Source: Crotophaga sulcirostris
Lineage: Eukaryota; Chordata; Aves; Cuculiformes; Crotophagidae
DNA length: 64,000 nucleotides
Direction of reading: 5' to 3'
NCBI GenBank assembly: GCA_013397455.1
Contig: VYZB01000026.1
Location: 104,319 to 168,318, forward strand
In this document: positions 40,571 through 54,166 of the stretch, in pieces
Position numbering within the stretch: position 1 is the first letter of the stretch
Layout: each line of letters begins with the position of its first letter
Position numbers and translations under genes: made by a program
The notes under the pieces: generated by a model
Database searches by the model: none
What the model saw: the letters and a program-made list of their open reading frames with translations, nothing else
What the model was told of the DNA's origin: nothing

Positions 40571-43500
40571 CTAAAGAGAAAGTAAGACTTCAGAAGGGAA
40601 AGGAACATCAAACCAGTCAACATATTCTCATTAATGAAGGAACTGCTGCCAGTTCTGCAAGACTAGCTGCCCCTGCACAGTCCAGATGAGGCACCCAGCA
40701 ACCCTTATGGTCTGGAGCGAGCATCTACCACTGCTTTGTTAACACTGTTACCAATTAAAACATGCCGATGCCACTAGTGAGAGAAGAAAAGACAATGAGC
40801 CACGGGCAAAGCTTGGCTGATGGGTTGTGAAGTCTGCAGCTGCACCCAGGCAGCAGGGGAGGGCTGCACCAGCTGGAGCTGGTCATGGAATGACAGCTTC
40901 TTTCTGCAATGCATTTTAGCAGAGCTTCAAACACGAGTTTCTTCTTCTCTGGAGGAAAAGAAGCCTTTGAAGTGTTTTTGTGAAATGAAAACAGTCTCAA
41001 AAGTTCTGCTTTCAGACAGAAATGAGTCAGATTTTCTATTAGGCTTTTCAGCTCCTTGAGCAGAGACCTCCACCTTGTGCTCTTAAATTCTCATACCTAA
41101 ACCCACCCACCTGTCATTTCAAAAAGGGACACGTTTAAGAGGATAACTTTTTTTTTCCTGTCAGAAATTACTCCAAAGTGCTGTACTAGGGCTGGCTGCC
41201 AGAAGTGCTTCTTCTAGTTTGAAAATAATTCTGTGTGTTTGTTCTGAATTCCCCTGTTGTATAAATCAACTCCTCCAAACCTCAGCCTACCAGAACTGCT
41301 TGACCCAAGTACAGAGGAACAGTTACCGTCTGGGTGCTGCTTCTTCTTTTTTATTAAGCACAGGACATAGCTTTCTGAAGAGAAATTAGGTTTAATTATT
41401 TCCTGTCTTTGAAACAGCTCTTCCCCTCAGCATTTTGCTCCACTACTCAGGTCAGCTGCTAAATGTTTTAAAGGAGCATCAATCAATTCCATAAGTAAAG
41501 GACTTTGTGAAGAGGTAGCCCACACAGCCTCCGCTCTGTCATCCAGAGAATGTAGGCACTGGTGTCCTGCTGCTTCTGCAGGGACCACTGCAACAGCCAC
41601 CATGCTCACATCAAATGGGAAGAAAGCTCTTCCATCTTTTTATGCCTCTCCCACATATTTGGCTTCTTTTCCCTAATTCTGCACTTGAGGAGGGAATCAG
41701 AACCCCATTTGAAATATGTCACATTTTTTAGCACAGAATCTAAGACTGTGTCTCATATAAGAGTGATTGCTCAGAACTGATCACATCTGGGAACTGGTTA
41801 GAATATTCAGAGAACGGTTGCACCAGTCCAGATCAACTCAGGTCAGTTTGGCAACAATCACTTTGACAATCAATCTTTCTTTCTCTCTGTGTAAAAACAG
41901 GAGCATTTCACTGGCCCCAGTTCTACTTCCCTTTGTCATTTTCTGTTCCTCCACCAGCGGCATTTCTGAGCATCAGATTTATTTTTTTTTAAAACACATT
42001 CCTCTAAGATTTCTGCCAAAGCCTGAATGAAAAGCAGAAGCAGCACGTAGTACTCTTTTGAGCTAATCTCTGAAAAACAAGCATCCTGAAAACATCAGCC
42101 TTCTCACTAGAGCTTCTTCAAACACAACCTACTATAGACCCATCTGGTGCTCTACTGCTACTGTGCAGGTGGTCTTAAGGAGTTCAAGCTCAGAAAGCTG
42201 AAGGCCTCTTGCTAAAGCAGAGATGTCAGCAAGGACCACCAACATAACAGATACTTCAGTGTCTTAGCCTATGCCACTGACTTGCAACACCACGATCTTC
42301 TGGCACATAGATGAAGTTACAGCAATTATACTGCAGACAACATAGCAAGTCCATTTTCTTGTAGATTATATTGAAGTGTTTTTAGTAGGAACACTCATCC
42401 AGATTAAACCAGCTTTGTTTTGCATGAATGAATTTTTGGTTTAATGGATTCCTTATCTCTCTATACCACCAGGTTTGGATGCGGTGTTTTTGTGTGTTTC
42501 TTTGATTTTTCTTTTTAAAGAAATATTGGGTCACCTTACCTTGTAGCTCTGTCGCATTTTTTTCCAGCTCTTCTGTAGTTGTTTCTTCAGGCTTCTCCAC
42601 CACAGCTGGCCCTGGCTTCCCATCTATGGTATCTGTCTTAATAGTACCAAGGTTTACCAAAAGTTGCATGACATCAAACTTCTCAGAAGCTGCAATGTTC
42701 TCCAGCACTTTGAGACATTTAAATGATTTAAGTTCACTCACATTTTCCTCAAGAAAGAGGAGGTAAAGGCTTAAGTCATCACAACACTTTGACTTGAGTT
42801 TCAGAACATCGAAGGTTGGCAGGATTTCATACACTTTGAGAACACCTGAATTCCACCTCCATGGAACAAACATTGCATACACCACCAGGGGCATCACGAG
42901 AAGATAGACTATCAGGTTAATATAGCTGAGTACCTTGAAGACACCAACAGCAATAAGTTTGCACTGAACAACTTCTGGAACAGTTGTGTCATTCTTTAAG
43001 ATGCCAGTTTTGATAGTACAAAGAAACTCATCACTCAAAGAGGAGAGGCTAATGTAGTAACCCAGGTAGAGGCATGCAATGAAAATAATTACTAGAGTGA
43101 GCAAACGGCAGATAATGTATTTAATTATTAAGCATCTGGAATTCTTCTTTGTCTTCAGGTACTGCTCCACAATTGGGTATTTAAAGTAGCTTTCAGATAT
43201 TTCCCACAAACTGAAAGAGAGAGGAAAAAAAATCTAAACAAATCACCTAGATGAGATGCTGCAGCATTCACCTATCTAAAATTTCAAAAGAAACTCTAAA
43301 ACAGACACAAGATCGAATTCCCTCTTATTGGGGTAAATCAAGGGTAGTTCTACTGAACTCAAATGAAAACCTACAGAATAGTAAATAAAGAATATTGATA
43401 CTCTAATACAGAAAAGACATTTAAGAGACAAAAGAGCTCAAACATTGGGAAATGGTAAAAAGGTATTGACCTCCCAGGCAAAAAAAATATCATTGTTCTT

Positions 43501-46500
43501 TTCCAACACAAAACAGGTATAATAAGCAAATCTACGAGGCAAAGCAGATTTCCCAAACACTTGTTTTGAAACAGCACACTGGGAGGCTTTTTACTTGTCA
43601 AGATCTATCTTTGCATTTTTAAGAATGGACCTAAGCTGCTACTGTATTGCTTGTACCCCCACATGCAAAGAGAAACAGGTACCCTGGCCTAGGGGGATAC
43701 AGAAACTGGGCCTGGTTAGAAAAGTGCACAAATTTGATCAGAAAGGGTTTTTTTGCCTTTGTTGCTTTTGGTGTTTTTTTTCTTTAAACAGAATCTTTGT
43801 AGACCTAGATCTGAAAGGACAGAAGATGACAAACAGACTTTGCTCACTGCATGCAAACAACTGCCAAGAACACTGAGAACTGCGGAGTGTTTTCTTATGC
43901 TGTGGTAGGTAAAACTAATTGACACCTACTATAACTGAAGAAATTAGGACACCTTAGGTAATTAGCAAACTGAAGAGCTCAAACATTTGCTTCAAAAAAG
44001 GACTTATAAGTTCCAGGTCCAAGTGCCCACAGTAATGATTTCAGATATCTTCTTTTTAACTGAATTTAAAAGTGCGTCAGGTCACCATTCAAATCTTTGC
44101 AATAAATTTCTAAACAAGTGCAGGTGTCACATCTGTTAAAAGCATAAGGAAAAGAGCAAAGAAAGCCAAGTCCCAGCACCTTACCTCTGTGTCAAGTTCT
44201 CATTAGCAGCTGGAACCAAGTCAGTAGGGTCTCTGTGGTCTCCGCTGCGGACACTATTAGCAGCTTTGATTGCCCTGTTATAGGCTTTGTCAAGTTCTTC
44301 CATAATAAATTTCAGGTCTGAAGAAAGGTGAGGTGCTGCAGTGAAGCGCCAGAACAAACTTGGTAGATAGAGCAAGATAGCAACGAGCAGAAGGATGTAT
44401 GGAAAGAACTGAAGGGAGAAAAAAATTCATATTAGGCTCCGCAGGTATATAAAATAGGTCCACCAGCCACCATCATTCCCTGTAAGTCTATTAAATTCCC
44501 TACAATTTTATTTAAATGCTTTTAGTAAAACCCACTTTTGTGGTTATTTGGGATATATAGGGAAGCAAAACATCTTTTCAGACAGCTCCAGTAATGTTGC
44601 TGTTGCTTACAGCAAAAAAAAGGCAGAATAAAGTTACCATGATCCTGATAACATTTTCATCAGAACTACACTGCTAGAGCTGAAATTGAGCCTGGGGAAC
44701 AACAAATAGCAAAGGCATTCAAAGCAGCTATCAGAGAGGCTGACTGGAAGAAGAGGAAAGTGTCACATAACCCTCCCTCCTAGACACGCTGTCGGTGTTC
44801 ATAGCTACTAAAATGCTCCAAACACCAGCAAAATCTCTCCTGCTCTCCATTAGCTGTTGGCAGGCTAATCAATAGGCCCTTTACAGTGCTACATCTGCCT
44901 GTTCACACATACAGCTGTTCAGAGAGCACAACATGCAGTGACTAGAAAAGAGGTAAGGGTGGTTGAAATATTTAAGGGTATTCAAATATTTTTCCTGAAT
45001 GGAAACCAACATATGACATCAGAATGGTCTGGTGTTAATGCAACACTGAGAAGTCAGTTCTTACCCAGTCCCCATTGCTTAGGGAAAGGGCTGAAGTAGG
45101 TATAAAATACAACATCTTAAATTCTTTCCATCTTTCTTCTAGTCATCAACAGGTAAGGGTATTTTCACCGTGTTATTTAATCTCTAATTCCCTCCAGCTG
45201 CTGGAAGGATGTCATTTTGTACTGTGACATTATATTCAAGGTGTATGTTCATACATAACATTACCTTTATAGGGACACAATGTAAGACCTAGGTAGACAA
45301 GCAGTTAACAAAATGTACTGAAAATCTAATCACTAATTCAGGACATGGAGCTTTTGATAATAAGCACACTTAACTCAAATCCAGACTCCAAAATTCCAAA
45401 AGAATTTTAAATTAGGTGTGGTGAACAATTTTGAATTGGATTTAATGCATCTTAAATGTTACAGCCATGCACACATGGACATTCACTGAAAAAGCTAAGG
45501 GAGAATTTTAGAGGAAGCTTGGCCAGAACTCATTAATCATTGCAAGTCGAACAGCTCCACTTATATTTGTAGATACTTAACAAGATGAGAATCTGGAACT
45601 AATATTAATATGTGTTTGCATTAATCAAGAGAGATTTAAGTTTTGTATGCACAAAATAAATAATTTCATGTTATTGAACATTTTATCCAGGAAAGCTACT
45701 TACTTGTGTGATACCACATACCACTAAAGCAAAACCCTATGTCATTATTAATACTAGGAATGCATACAACACGTTAGCACATAAATTAAAACTGACTTCT
45801 CAGAAGAACTGCATCAGCAACTGGAGACTATAATACAAACTATCATTCTGGATGTGCACATTCTCTACACAGCAGTTGGACTGGAAATGTGGGAAACACA
45901 GCAAGACAAAGTCATGAAAAGCATGAAATAGCCACAGAAAACTGAGGATGCTGTATTTAAAGGTCAGATTTCCCTTACAACCCTTCTTTTAAATTCATAT
46001 TTTAACTGTTTATTCTCAGTAGCAACATAATTAAACTTGGCTGGAATTGCTACTTCAGTTTCTAGGTAAGACCACCATAAAGAAAACTTCAAGAAAGGCT
46101 CACTTCAAAACTAAACCAGGAATCCAGTAGGGATTGGCTCACTCAGTAACAAGATTGTTTCAAAAACCTAGTTAAGTTAGCAAAGCAGATTTGACTGTAA
46201 TTATACCGTACATCCCTCTAGAGGCAAGGAGCAAGCATCAATCCTGTACTGCTACATCATAGCTGTGGTCTGTTCCCTCTCCACTGCAGGGGACTGACCT
46301 CACAGGCCAGAGGGATCTGGGGGAATCCTTCTGACATTCTGGAATTGCTGGGGTCTGCTAATATGCCCAGTACTTCCACTGAATCCATAGTATCTTCTGT
46401 AGCACTAAACCATGCTCACCAAATGGATTGTTGATAGCCACCATCAGGAATTTCTTCCCTCCAGAGCTCCAACCTACGCCAGCAGCCAAGACAACCCTTG

Positions 46501-49500
46501 GGTGTGGGTGCTGCTCTTCTTTTTGAACTGCTAACTGCTTTTGACCAAACTGAGCAACCTTATTCTCTCAAAATCACATCCTGACTGGCTGTCACCTCTC
46601 AGCTCTACTTACTGCACCCTTGACGTGATCCTTCCCCTACCCCCAGCAGCCCATAGAAACTGTGAAGAGCTGAACCCTCACTAGTGCCTCTCTTTCATCT
46701 TTGCACACAGCAGATACCTCAGATCATCTGCCTTTTTTCAGGTCTAACTTTTCCAGTTGAAATGTAAAGCTCTGGTGTATCCAATGTGTTTCTGTAGACA
46801 TCTTGTCAACTCAAACCCAACAGCTCAATAATCCACTCTTCATATTTATCACTGCGGACGATGCCACCAGGTCTCATAGGTCGAAGTCCTGGATGCCTTG
46901 GTTTATCCAAAGCTTTATGATTTCATGTCTAGGCTCTTTCAGCCCTCTGAATTCTGTATTATATAGAAATAGAAAAGATCTATCTACAAACAGCTTAAAC
47001 TTCTCTAAGCTCCTCTAAGCTGCTATACCACCTCTTCCATAGGCCTTAACAAATGCCAGCTTGTATAAGATTGCTGCAAAGCCTGTTTGACTTCACTTAT
47101 GTGTCATCTTAGCATCCTTCCCCTGGTGCCAGGCAGGGAAAGAAACAACAAAGAAACATCTGATTTAGTAAGGGGTGACCAAAGCTTCTTACACTGGTTT
47201 ATACCACACTTGGCTGTATTACTCACTCACTTGAAATTTTACAGGCGTCAAAAGGATTTATGAATTCCCTTTCTGACCCTCAAACTGGAAATTCCACCAA
47301 CAGTATCTGATGAACCCTTGAGATCTCTTTACCCTGAGACCTATAAGACACATGGCAAGAGGCAAGACAGTTGACATGCTGAAGTCACAGCCCAAAATCT
47401 CCATTGTCCCACTCCCCATATCTTCCTTTATACCTAGAAAAAGACACTGTGAGCACATCCTTGTGTAGCTCATTGGCATCAGCCCTGTTGTTCTAGCCCA
47501 GACTTCTTCCAGTCCCACCCATCTCCCCTGCCTCATTACAGACTGTTGTCTTATAAAAAACAGCATCTACCTCCTTCCCTTGTACACCTCCTCCTCTCCC
47601 TGACTCCTTTACCACTGCCCGTTCACCTAGAAGCATCACACCACTGGGACAAAGGCACTTTTGCCACGTGTTTACTGGGCTTCCCCTTGTCAGGTTGTCA
47701 TCATTCCCAAAGCTGTAGCTTATGGCAGCATGAGAAAACACTATGCAGCTCTTTTCTGAATAGTCTCAAAACCAGAGCAGCAGCGTGACCATTAGACCAG
47801 CTCTTTTTGTTTGAAAACAAAAGCCTGTATTTGTCAGCCCTTCCACAGCACTTGATGCCCAACTCCATCCTTCTCGGATTCTGGCTTTTTTAAAAATGAA
47901 AGATAAGCTTATTCTATTTAACAGCAGGCTTAGATAACTAGCAAATTGGTTTGAATCATTAAAATTTAAGGCCTTGAACCGACAGGCAGAAGTGAAAATG
48001 CAAAGTCATCTGGCACGAGTCCTAGGTTTCAGAGCAACAGACTAGGACTATCCAACTCATCTGACTACATTTCATAGTCACACATAATGACTTCCCTTTT
48101 TAAGAGGAGGACTCTGTGGTATTCATGCACAGATGAGCATGTGCCATATGCCTTTCTTTTATGGTCTCTGTATTTACTTCCAAGGCACTGTATACACAAG
48201 GAGTAAATGCTACTTCAGTCTTGGGTAGTTTGTAGTTAAGTTAAATGGGAAAGGTCATCAATCTCAAGAACTATACAGTCAACGATACGCCAGTATAATA
48301 TATTAGCCTAAAAGTAAAACTCAGTTTTCCCTTTGCTGTTGAGTTATCAAGCTCCTTTTCAACAGTAAGTTCAAAATGTTGGATGTAAGATGGTATGAGA
48401 GTGCATAACTGAAGAAAGGTTCTCTGGAAGTGGATTGGAACAGATACATTGGAATAGATACAATATCCTATAGTTCAAAATGCTCCTTTCTGGACACCAT
48501 CAGTGAAAGTGCATTGAGGGCTACAACACCGTGCTTCAACCTGGATGCCCTGAGCCTGCACCTCCTCTCAGTTGCAAGGAAAAAAAGGACAGGCAAAAGC
48601 CCATCGAGTCTGGCACTCAGAAACAGAGTAGCTGAGCTTCAGCTAGGCTAAACCAAGTTTCTGAAAGGTACAAAGTATAGGTACAGTGTGATTAATATTC
48701 AGCATAAGACACACAAAACTAGCAGCACGTGCACCGCAGACTCAAACTAGTATCCCCTCTATGTTTCTTACCAAGTACTGTTGAGCTCCTGAAAGCTAAA
48801 GATGATGGAAGTAGGTTTACCTGCCTTGCTTGCCCCTTAGTCGGTGGCACACTGGGTGGGACAGCAAGTTACCAAGGAAGCAGAGCACTAGGAAGCCAAG
48901 AGGTCCCTCATTCTGTACAGCTGCAGCTCATTTCACTTGACCCTGAGCAGGGTATTTCTGACATCAGAAACTGCCAGAAACTGCTGAAGCCCTGATGAGG
49001 CACTGAAATCCAAGCCTTAACTGAGCAGAAATGTGTGCAGAAAAGGATTCCTCCCTCCAGGCTAAAGACGTGTGTGCTCAACATCACAGGTTTGCAGTAA
49101 GAAACTGAAACAGTGACTGTAGATCTAGTACCTCTCAGTATCTCATGGCTGTAGTCCAAGAGTATCACACCCCACGTGGCAGTCAAAGGTGAAGAGGACC
49201 AAGTCTGACACCATGCTTACACTTGACAGATGTGTGCTGTTTTGTTACATCACTGATCATAACTACATTGAACAATTTTAAATAAATACTAGCTACTATG
49301 AATCGAGGAGAAAAATAACCCACGAGCATACAGCCTGAACTCTAGAAATCTCATATCTATTTAACACACTGAACTCTTTTGGAGTCATGACAATTTATTC
49401 AAGTGCCCGCATTTGCTCCTGTCATGATTATCTGCACAAACTGAAGGTGTATTTCCCAAACAACTCTGCCTTACCAGAATCTGTGAACATCTACAACCAC

Positions 49501-52500
49501 ATAAATGTTCAGAATGACATGAATCATATTCACAACACTTCAGCTCCCAATGCACACTGATAATTGCACATACAATGCTAGCACTACAAATATCAAAATG
49601 AACTTGTGATATTCTCATGACATGAGTTTTTTCATCTTTCATTGGGAGAGCATAGAAATAAGCTTTGAAGAAATCAGTCTGTTTAAGCTAATTTGTTAGA
49701 CCAGAATGTACACGTGGGTGTAGAAATGTTTGAGTAATCTGTTTGCATAAGCACACAAAACACTAGAATAATGAAACTGCCTTTTAAAGATGCACTAACA
49801 TCACACTCTCCTGAAGGTAAAAGGAAAAACCACAATAAAATACAAAGCAGTCTCTCATATAACATCCCCAGCTTCAACTGTACCATAAATACACAGCAAA
49901 TAAGTTAAAAGGGCATTTAAAATACTTCTTCATAAGCTCAAATATGCTTTTATCATCCAAAGAAAATACACCTGCCAAGGGTGGTGTGACCCAAAAGGCA
50001 TTTTCAAGGACCTCATCTACAGAAAGCTTGCCAAGTTCTGGATAAAGATGGTTGGCAGAAGATGAGAACCACTTTAGAGGCACTTAGAAAAGAAGCTTCC
50101 TAACTTTATTGCATCTTCAGTCCTTATTTCCTCTGGGCAAAGAGGAGGCAAATTCTGACTTCTACCCTACCTAGCACTGGTTAAACACTAACTTTAAATA
50201 CGACAGTTGTTAATCTGCAGAGGTCTGAATTACAGCCTTTAAGAAAACTCATCATGATACAGTACTCAACAAAGAAGGAAGCACTGGAAGTGTCTTCACT
50301 CACTTGAGATGAAAATATTTCTCATTGAAATACAAGATCATGGTAAAGTGTCTGCTTCTTCAGTTCCAAATTTCTGCTTGCCACCAGGAAGATGCTAAGC
50401 AAAGGCACCAGCCCCCAAACAGGCTAATGACAGCAACAACATGATTCCAGAAGGAAAGGTATTATATAAGATACAATCTTATTCCTGTTTGTCAATGGGA
50501 GATGTTTCACTGATGTTCAGGGCAGAAATGTGAGCTATAAATGACTCACCATTCTGGCTGAGATATTATCCTGACTCAAGATCTGAAAGTGAACCTCAAA
50601 ATACACATGACCTTTTTACCTTACCTGTTACTTACTTTCTGTTTTGATACAGCTTAAAAACTGTATTTCTCCAGTTTCAATAAGTAAGAGTAATGTGACT
50701 GAACTAGCTCTAACGCTACACTCTCAAAGAATGGTTTACAAATCCATCTGCGTTCAGGTTTCCTTGCTCTGACAGTCCTTAATCCCTCTGAGTGGGGCTG
50801 CACAGGTAAAACATGAGGAGTCCCCAGTCATCTAGAAAGCTGTACAAACCGTGAGTAACCAGAACCAGACAACAATCATGATTATAATCATAGCAACAAC
50901 ACAATGAGAAACCTCAGGGGTTTCTTCGGAGTATTTACAGACAAGGAAGTCAAAACACAACCCACAGGTCCATCTTATTTCTATTACAAAGTGAGTACTG
51001 TCAACAAGGTAAGTTTCACTTCATATATACAAAGATTTCAGACCCACTCTTTGTAAGCAATACTTTCAGCAGGCCCTGCAGTGCTTGCCCTAGAAGTCTT
51101 TTGATTATAGCCACCTAACAGTCCAGATTTCAGGGCTAGAGAGAGGTCATCACTCAACGTCCAACTGCCCCTCCACTTGTTTGGTTGCTATCATGTCTGG
51201 TGGCTAACAAGAACCAGTAAGACCATGTTCACTATTCTCCTGCACGTTTGCATAATTTTCTCTGTGCACTATGGATTTAAAAGACTTTGCAGTGCAGTTT
51301 CCTCCTCCACTAGACTGCAAGGACTGTTCACTCACAGTGGTCAAAAGCTTGTTTGTATTCCAATCTATTAAGATAAGTTGTCAGGTGGAGCATTCATCTT
51401 TAGAGACAAAAAGCAAACTATTTGTACAGAGGGAGAAGACTCTCCCATCCCACATCACCACTTTGTCTCTCTTTACCACTCCTCTTCAGAAAACAGTATC
51501 TCTGATCTGACATTTCAGATATACACAATAAATCTCTTCAGGGAATTAAGTCTGAATGAAAAAACACCAGAAGAAATCAGAGAAAACAAAACAATGAAGC
51601 CCAATAAGACTAAGCTTCATCAATGACAAACATGAGGTTAGCAAACCTGAGTCATGGCAAAATGAATTTCCAAACTGATAAATTCAAGTGTTGGGAGAGA
51701 TCTCCCAGTGCAGAAAGGACAGCAGGTAACAGTGTCCAAGCTTTGGGATTCCCCAAAATTGAAACATATGTTTCACTGATCAAAAAAACAAAACGCCTGG
51801 TGCAAGCTTGTACTCTGAAAACAGGGAAACAGCAAGGTTTCACTTTTTCTGTAATGCAACCAACCCGCTTTTGACAATCCTTCAGAGTAACTAGATGCCT
51901 AGAACAGAAAAAGGGTAAGTGGCTGCAAGTTGGCTTCTTCATCAAAAAGCTCCATGGTCCTACTTCCTCTCTATAACATGCTCAGCACTGTCATGGAACA
52001 CAAACCTTTGACAGCACTGCTGACAGAGCACAGGAGCACGCCACGAGGAAATCTATCCATTTCAATCAGGACTTGGGGCCTACAACCTCATTTCTCCAAA
52101 ACCATAATTTAATGCCCCCCTTAAGCATTTTTTATGGAGCCTTCCAGCATGCCAATATAGTGAGATGCTATGTGAGTGTTCTGATTTGAAGCAAAGCAGA
52201 ACCAATTTTCTAAATTTTTGGCTAAGAGCCAGAGTATTACAAAGAACCTGAGATGCTTTGCAAATAAAAGCACTGCTGCCCAGAAAAAAAAAGCTTTAAA
52301 TGCTGTCTTAAGAAAAACTAGACCTAACGATCCCTGATGTTCCTCTATGTGCACACCTGCCCTTGCACTGTAGAGTCAAGTCTCCTCTCACCTGAGCTTA
52401 GGATGGCTCCCTTTTCTCATTAAAATCACTGTGCTCCCACAGAGGCTCTGTCCTGCTCATTTTTAATACTATTATCTAGCTAAAATCTGCAGAGCAATGA

Positions 52501-54166
52501 GCTCATACGTACTTTGCAGCACAAGGCTGGGGAGACAAGCCAAGCCCTGTTTTCCTGCAGAAGCAATCAGCCCTCACAGCAGCCACTGACCCTGGACGTG
52601 AACAACCACCAAACACCTCCAGATGCCACAGTGGGTGAGCTCTAACACTGCTCCTTCCCTTGAAAAGCATGGAAGATGATGAACAACCAGTTGAAGGATA
52701 TTAATTAATACTGACCTCCAAACAGCATCTGCAGCTCCCAGTGCCTGGCTCAGCAGGGTAGGTGGCTAAGCATGGATCTAGGAGGTTAAGACAAGGCACC
52801 TAGCCTCTGACTCAGCTTTTCAGACATATGTCCTGCAGTCAGCCTGCAGGGTATTTACGAGGAAACATCACATACCATTAAGCTACCATGGAGGAACTGT
52901 GTGGGAAGAAGGACCCTGCATCAACTCCTGAGACAGCGCCAGTCAGCAAATTAACAGGGGTTGCATCATAAAAGTATGACTACTTAAGCTATTAGTCATG
53001 GCTGGCAAACTAGGAGACTTGCAGCGATCAGCAGGTGTCCATGGCATAAAATCTGACATAAAGAAATCAGGTAATGAGAACTCATTCCCTCAAAAGAAAG
53101 GGGCAGCAATATAACCAGATTTGCAGGTGAATTTCAACCCATGCAAGCTGCCTCCATTGCAAGATGTTCCAGCAGCTTTGACTGGGCTGTGTAGAAGGTC
53201 TGGCTGAAGTGGAGCACTAACTGAGCAAGGAAGAGTTCAGTCTATAAACCAACAAGTCTGGCTTTAATATTCATGAAATGCAAGACCATTGGCTTAAGGT
53301 TATGAGTGGAGCTAACAGCAGAAGGCAGTAGTAAATCTTTACAGTGAGTGATTTGAGTGAGCAAACAGATCAGAGACAGCCCTTGAGCAGTCTTTCAGAG
53401 GAGAAACCAAGAGCTAAGGTACAGGACACAACAGAAAAAAAACAGAAATACAGGTGCTGAGCTCCCTCTGACACCAGATTCTCCTCCATTCCCACGTGCC
53501 AGGGGAGTTATTTGCTGGGGCAAGTAATAAAATGGCTAGGCAAGGCAGCAAACAGTCTCTTCCAAAAATTCCATCTCTCTCCATCGGCCATGAGTTAAAC
53601 TCTCTCCATGCACAATTGCCTGAGTGTAATACAATTAAATACAATAAAAATAGGAAACGCTTTTACTATTTTGCTTTCCTAAAGTAAGCTTTTGATACAA
53701 GCAATAAGGCAGTTGTTGTGTCTTGTATCTTGGTTTTAAAATAGTTCCTGGCTAAAGCTCAGCTCCAGGGTAACACAGCAACAATTGACAACACTCTTGT
53801 GTCAGAAAACTTGTGGTATTTGTTATTATACCATGACAGACCCTTTATTTAAAAGCAGAAAATACGTTCTTCTAGCACTATTCTCTTTGGAAGGAAGGGA
53901 AAGAAAACATTCTCTCTAAAAATAGAGAATCAAGTCAAAGCCAAGGACAGAGGAGTAAGAAAAGTGAGGCAAAGGCAGGTTACTACATGGGGACAATTCT
54001 TCCAGGGAAAGGAGATCTGTACATACTTTATGCAGCCACAGAGGAATGTTTTCTAAGTTGTTCTGAGATGTTTGCTTCTGCTGCACAGCTGCCCAGCAGT
54101 AGGAGTCCACGTACGCAGCCTGTCGCCAGGAGAAGGAACCGGGTGCAAAACAGCTTATCTGGGCAC
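40485..54166 (-). CDS. PANX1: PANX1 pannexin-1 channel, coding exons 2-5 (5' partial)
   Basis: Pannexin-1 forms heptameric plasma-membrane channels that release ATP and other metabolites, notably after caspase cleavage in dying cells. Exons in transcript order are 54027-54166, 44185-44408, 42540-43210 and 40485-40570. All are GT/AG with matching phases, giving 372 residues that align from human residue 62. Extracellular loop 1 has the SWRQ gate motif (human W74/R75) and Cys in QISCF and SYCW. TM2 is in exon 3. TM3, loop 2 with sequon NDT, TM4 and most of the C-terminal domain are in exon 4. The end RQRLIDSSC matches human RQRLLDSSC. A DTID-G sequence sits at the human caspase-3/7 site. Exon 1, with about the first 60 residues and TM1, is not in the window. 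Confidence 0.97.
40571..42539 (-). other. PANX1: PANX1 intron 4
   Basis: No repeat is recognised. On the minus strand it has an open extension of exon 4 to a stop at 42382 and AATAAA motifs at 41978-41983 and 41350-41355. Confidence 0.8.
41978..41983 (-). terminator. PANX1: Possible intronic poly(A) signal in PANX1
   Basis: AATAAA on the gene strand, about 400 bases after the read-through stop of exon 4. It would serve an intron-retaining short isoform. No evidence of use is available. Confidence 0.2.
42540..43210 (-). CDS. PANX1: PANX1 exon 4: TM3, loop 2, TM4, C-terminal domain
   Basis: The acceptor is ctctttcag. The exon reads [22 protein letters not shown]3 ([20 protein letters not shown]), loop 2 with two Cys and NDT, and TM4 ([20 protein letters not shown]). 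[19 protein letters not shown] and KCLKVLEN follow, then the caspase-site region [10 protein letters not shown], ending ATELQ plus one base. The donor is G|gtaagg. The frame stays open past the donor to 42382, which I treat as intron. Confidence 0.96.
43211..44184 (-). other. PANX1: PANX1 intron 3
   Basis: About 1 kb of unique sequence with nothing recognised beyond the splice sites. Confidence 0.8.
44185..44408 (-). CDS. PANX1: PANX1 exon 3: TM2 and intracellular loop
   Basis: The acceptor is cccttcag. The exon reads [20 protein letters not shown] (TM2), then [20 protein letters not shown] as in human. It ends in a variable stretch [20 protein letters not shown] and NLTQ before AG|gtaagg. 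Human has RDLDMRDG in the variable part. Confidence 0.96.
44409..54026 (-). other. PANX1: PANX1 intron 2
   Basis: About 9.6 kb, notably free of recognisable CR1 copies. Frames on both strands (for example 47258-47788 and 51378-51945) have no known similarity. I see no embedded gene, tRNA or tandem repeat. Confidence 0.75.
54027..54166 (-). CDS. PANX1: PANX1 exon 2: extracellular loop 1
   Basis: The acceptor is ttttcccag. Two bases complete a Gly codon, then the exon reads [20 protein letters not shown] and [20 protein letters not shown], ending PLWLHK before gtatgt. The pore-gate Trp-Arg and both loop cysteines are present. Confidence 0.96.

Noticed and set aside
42382..43209. 275-codon minus-strand ORF as a single-exon gene
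   Set aside because: It is PANX1 exon 4 plus read-through into intron 4. The matching exon 5 at 40485-40570 shows the normal splice.
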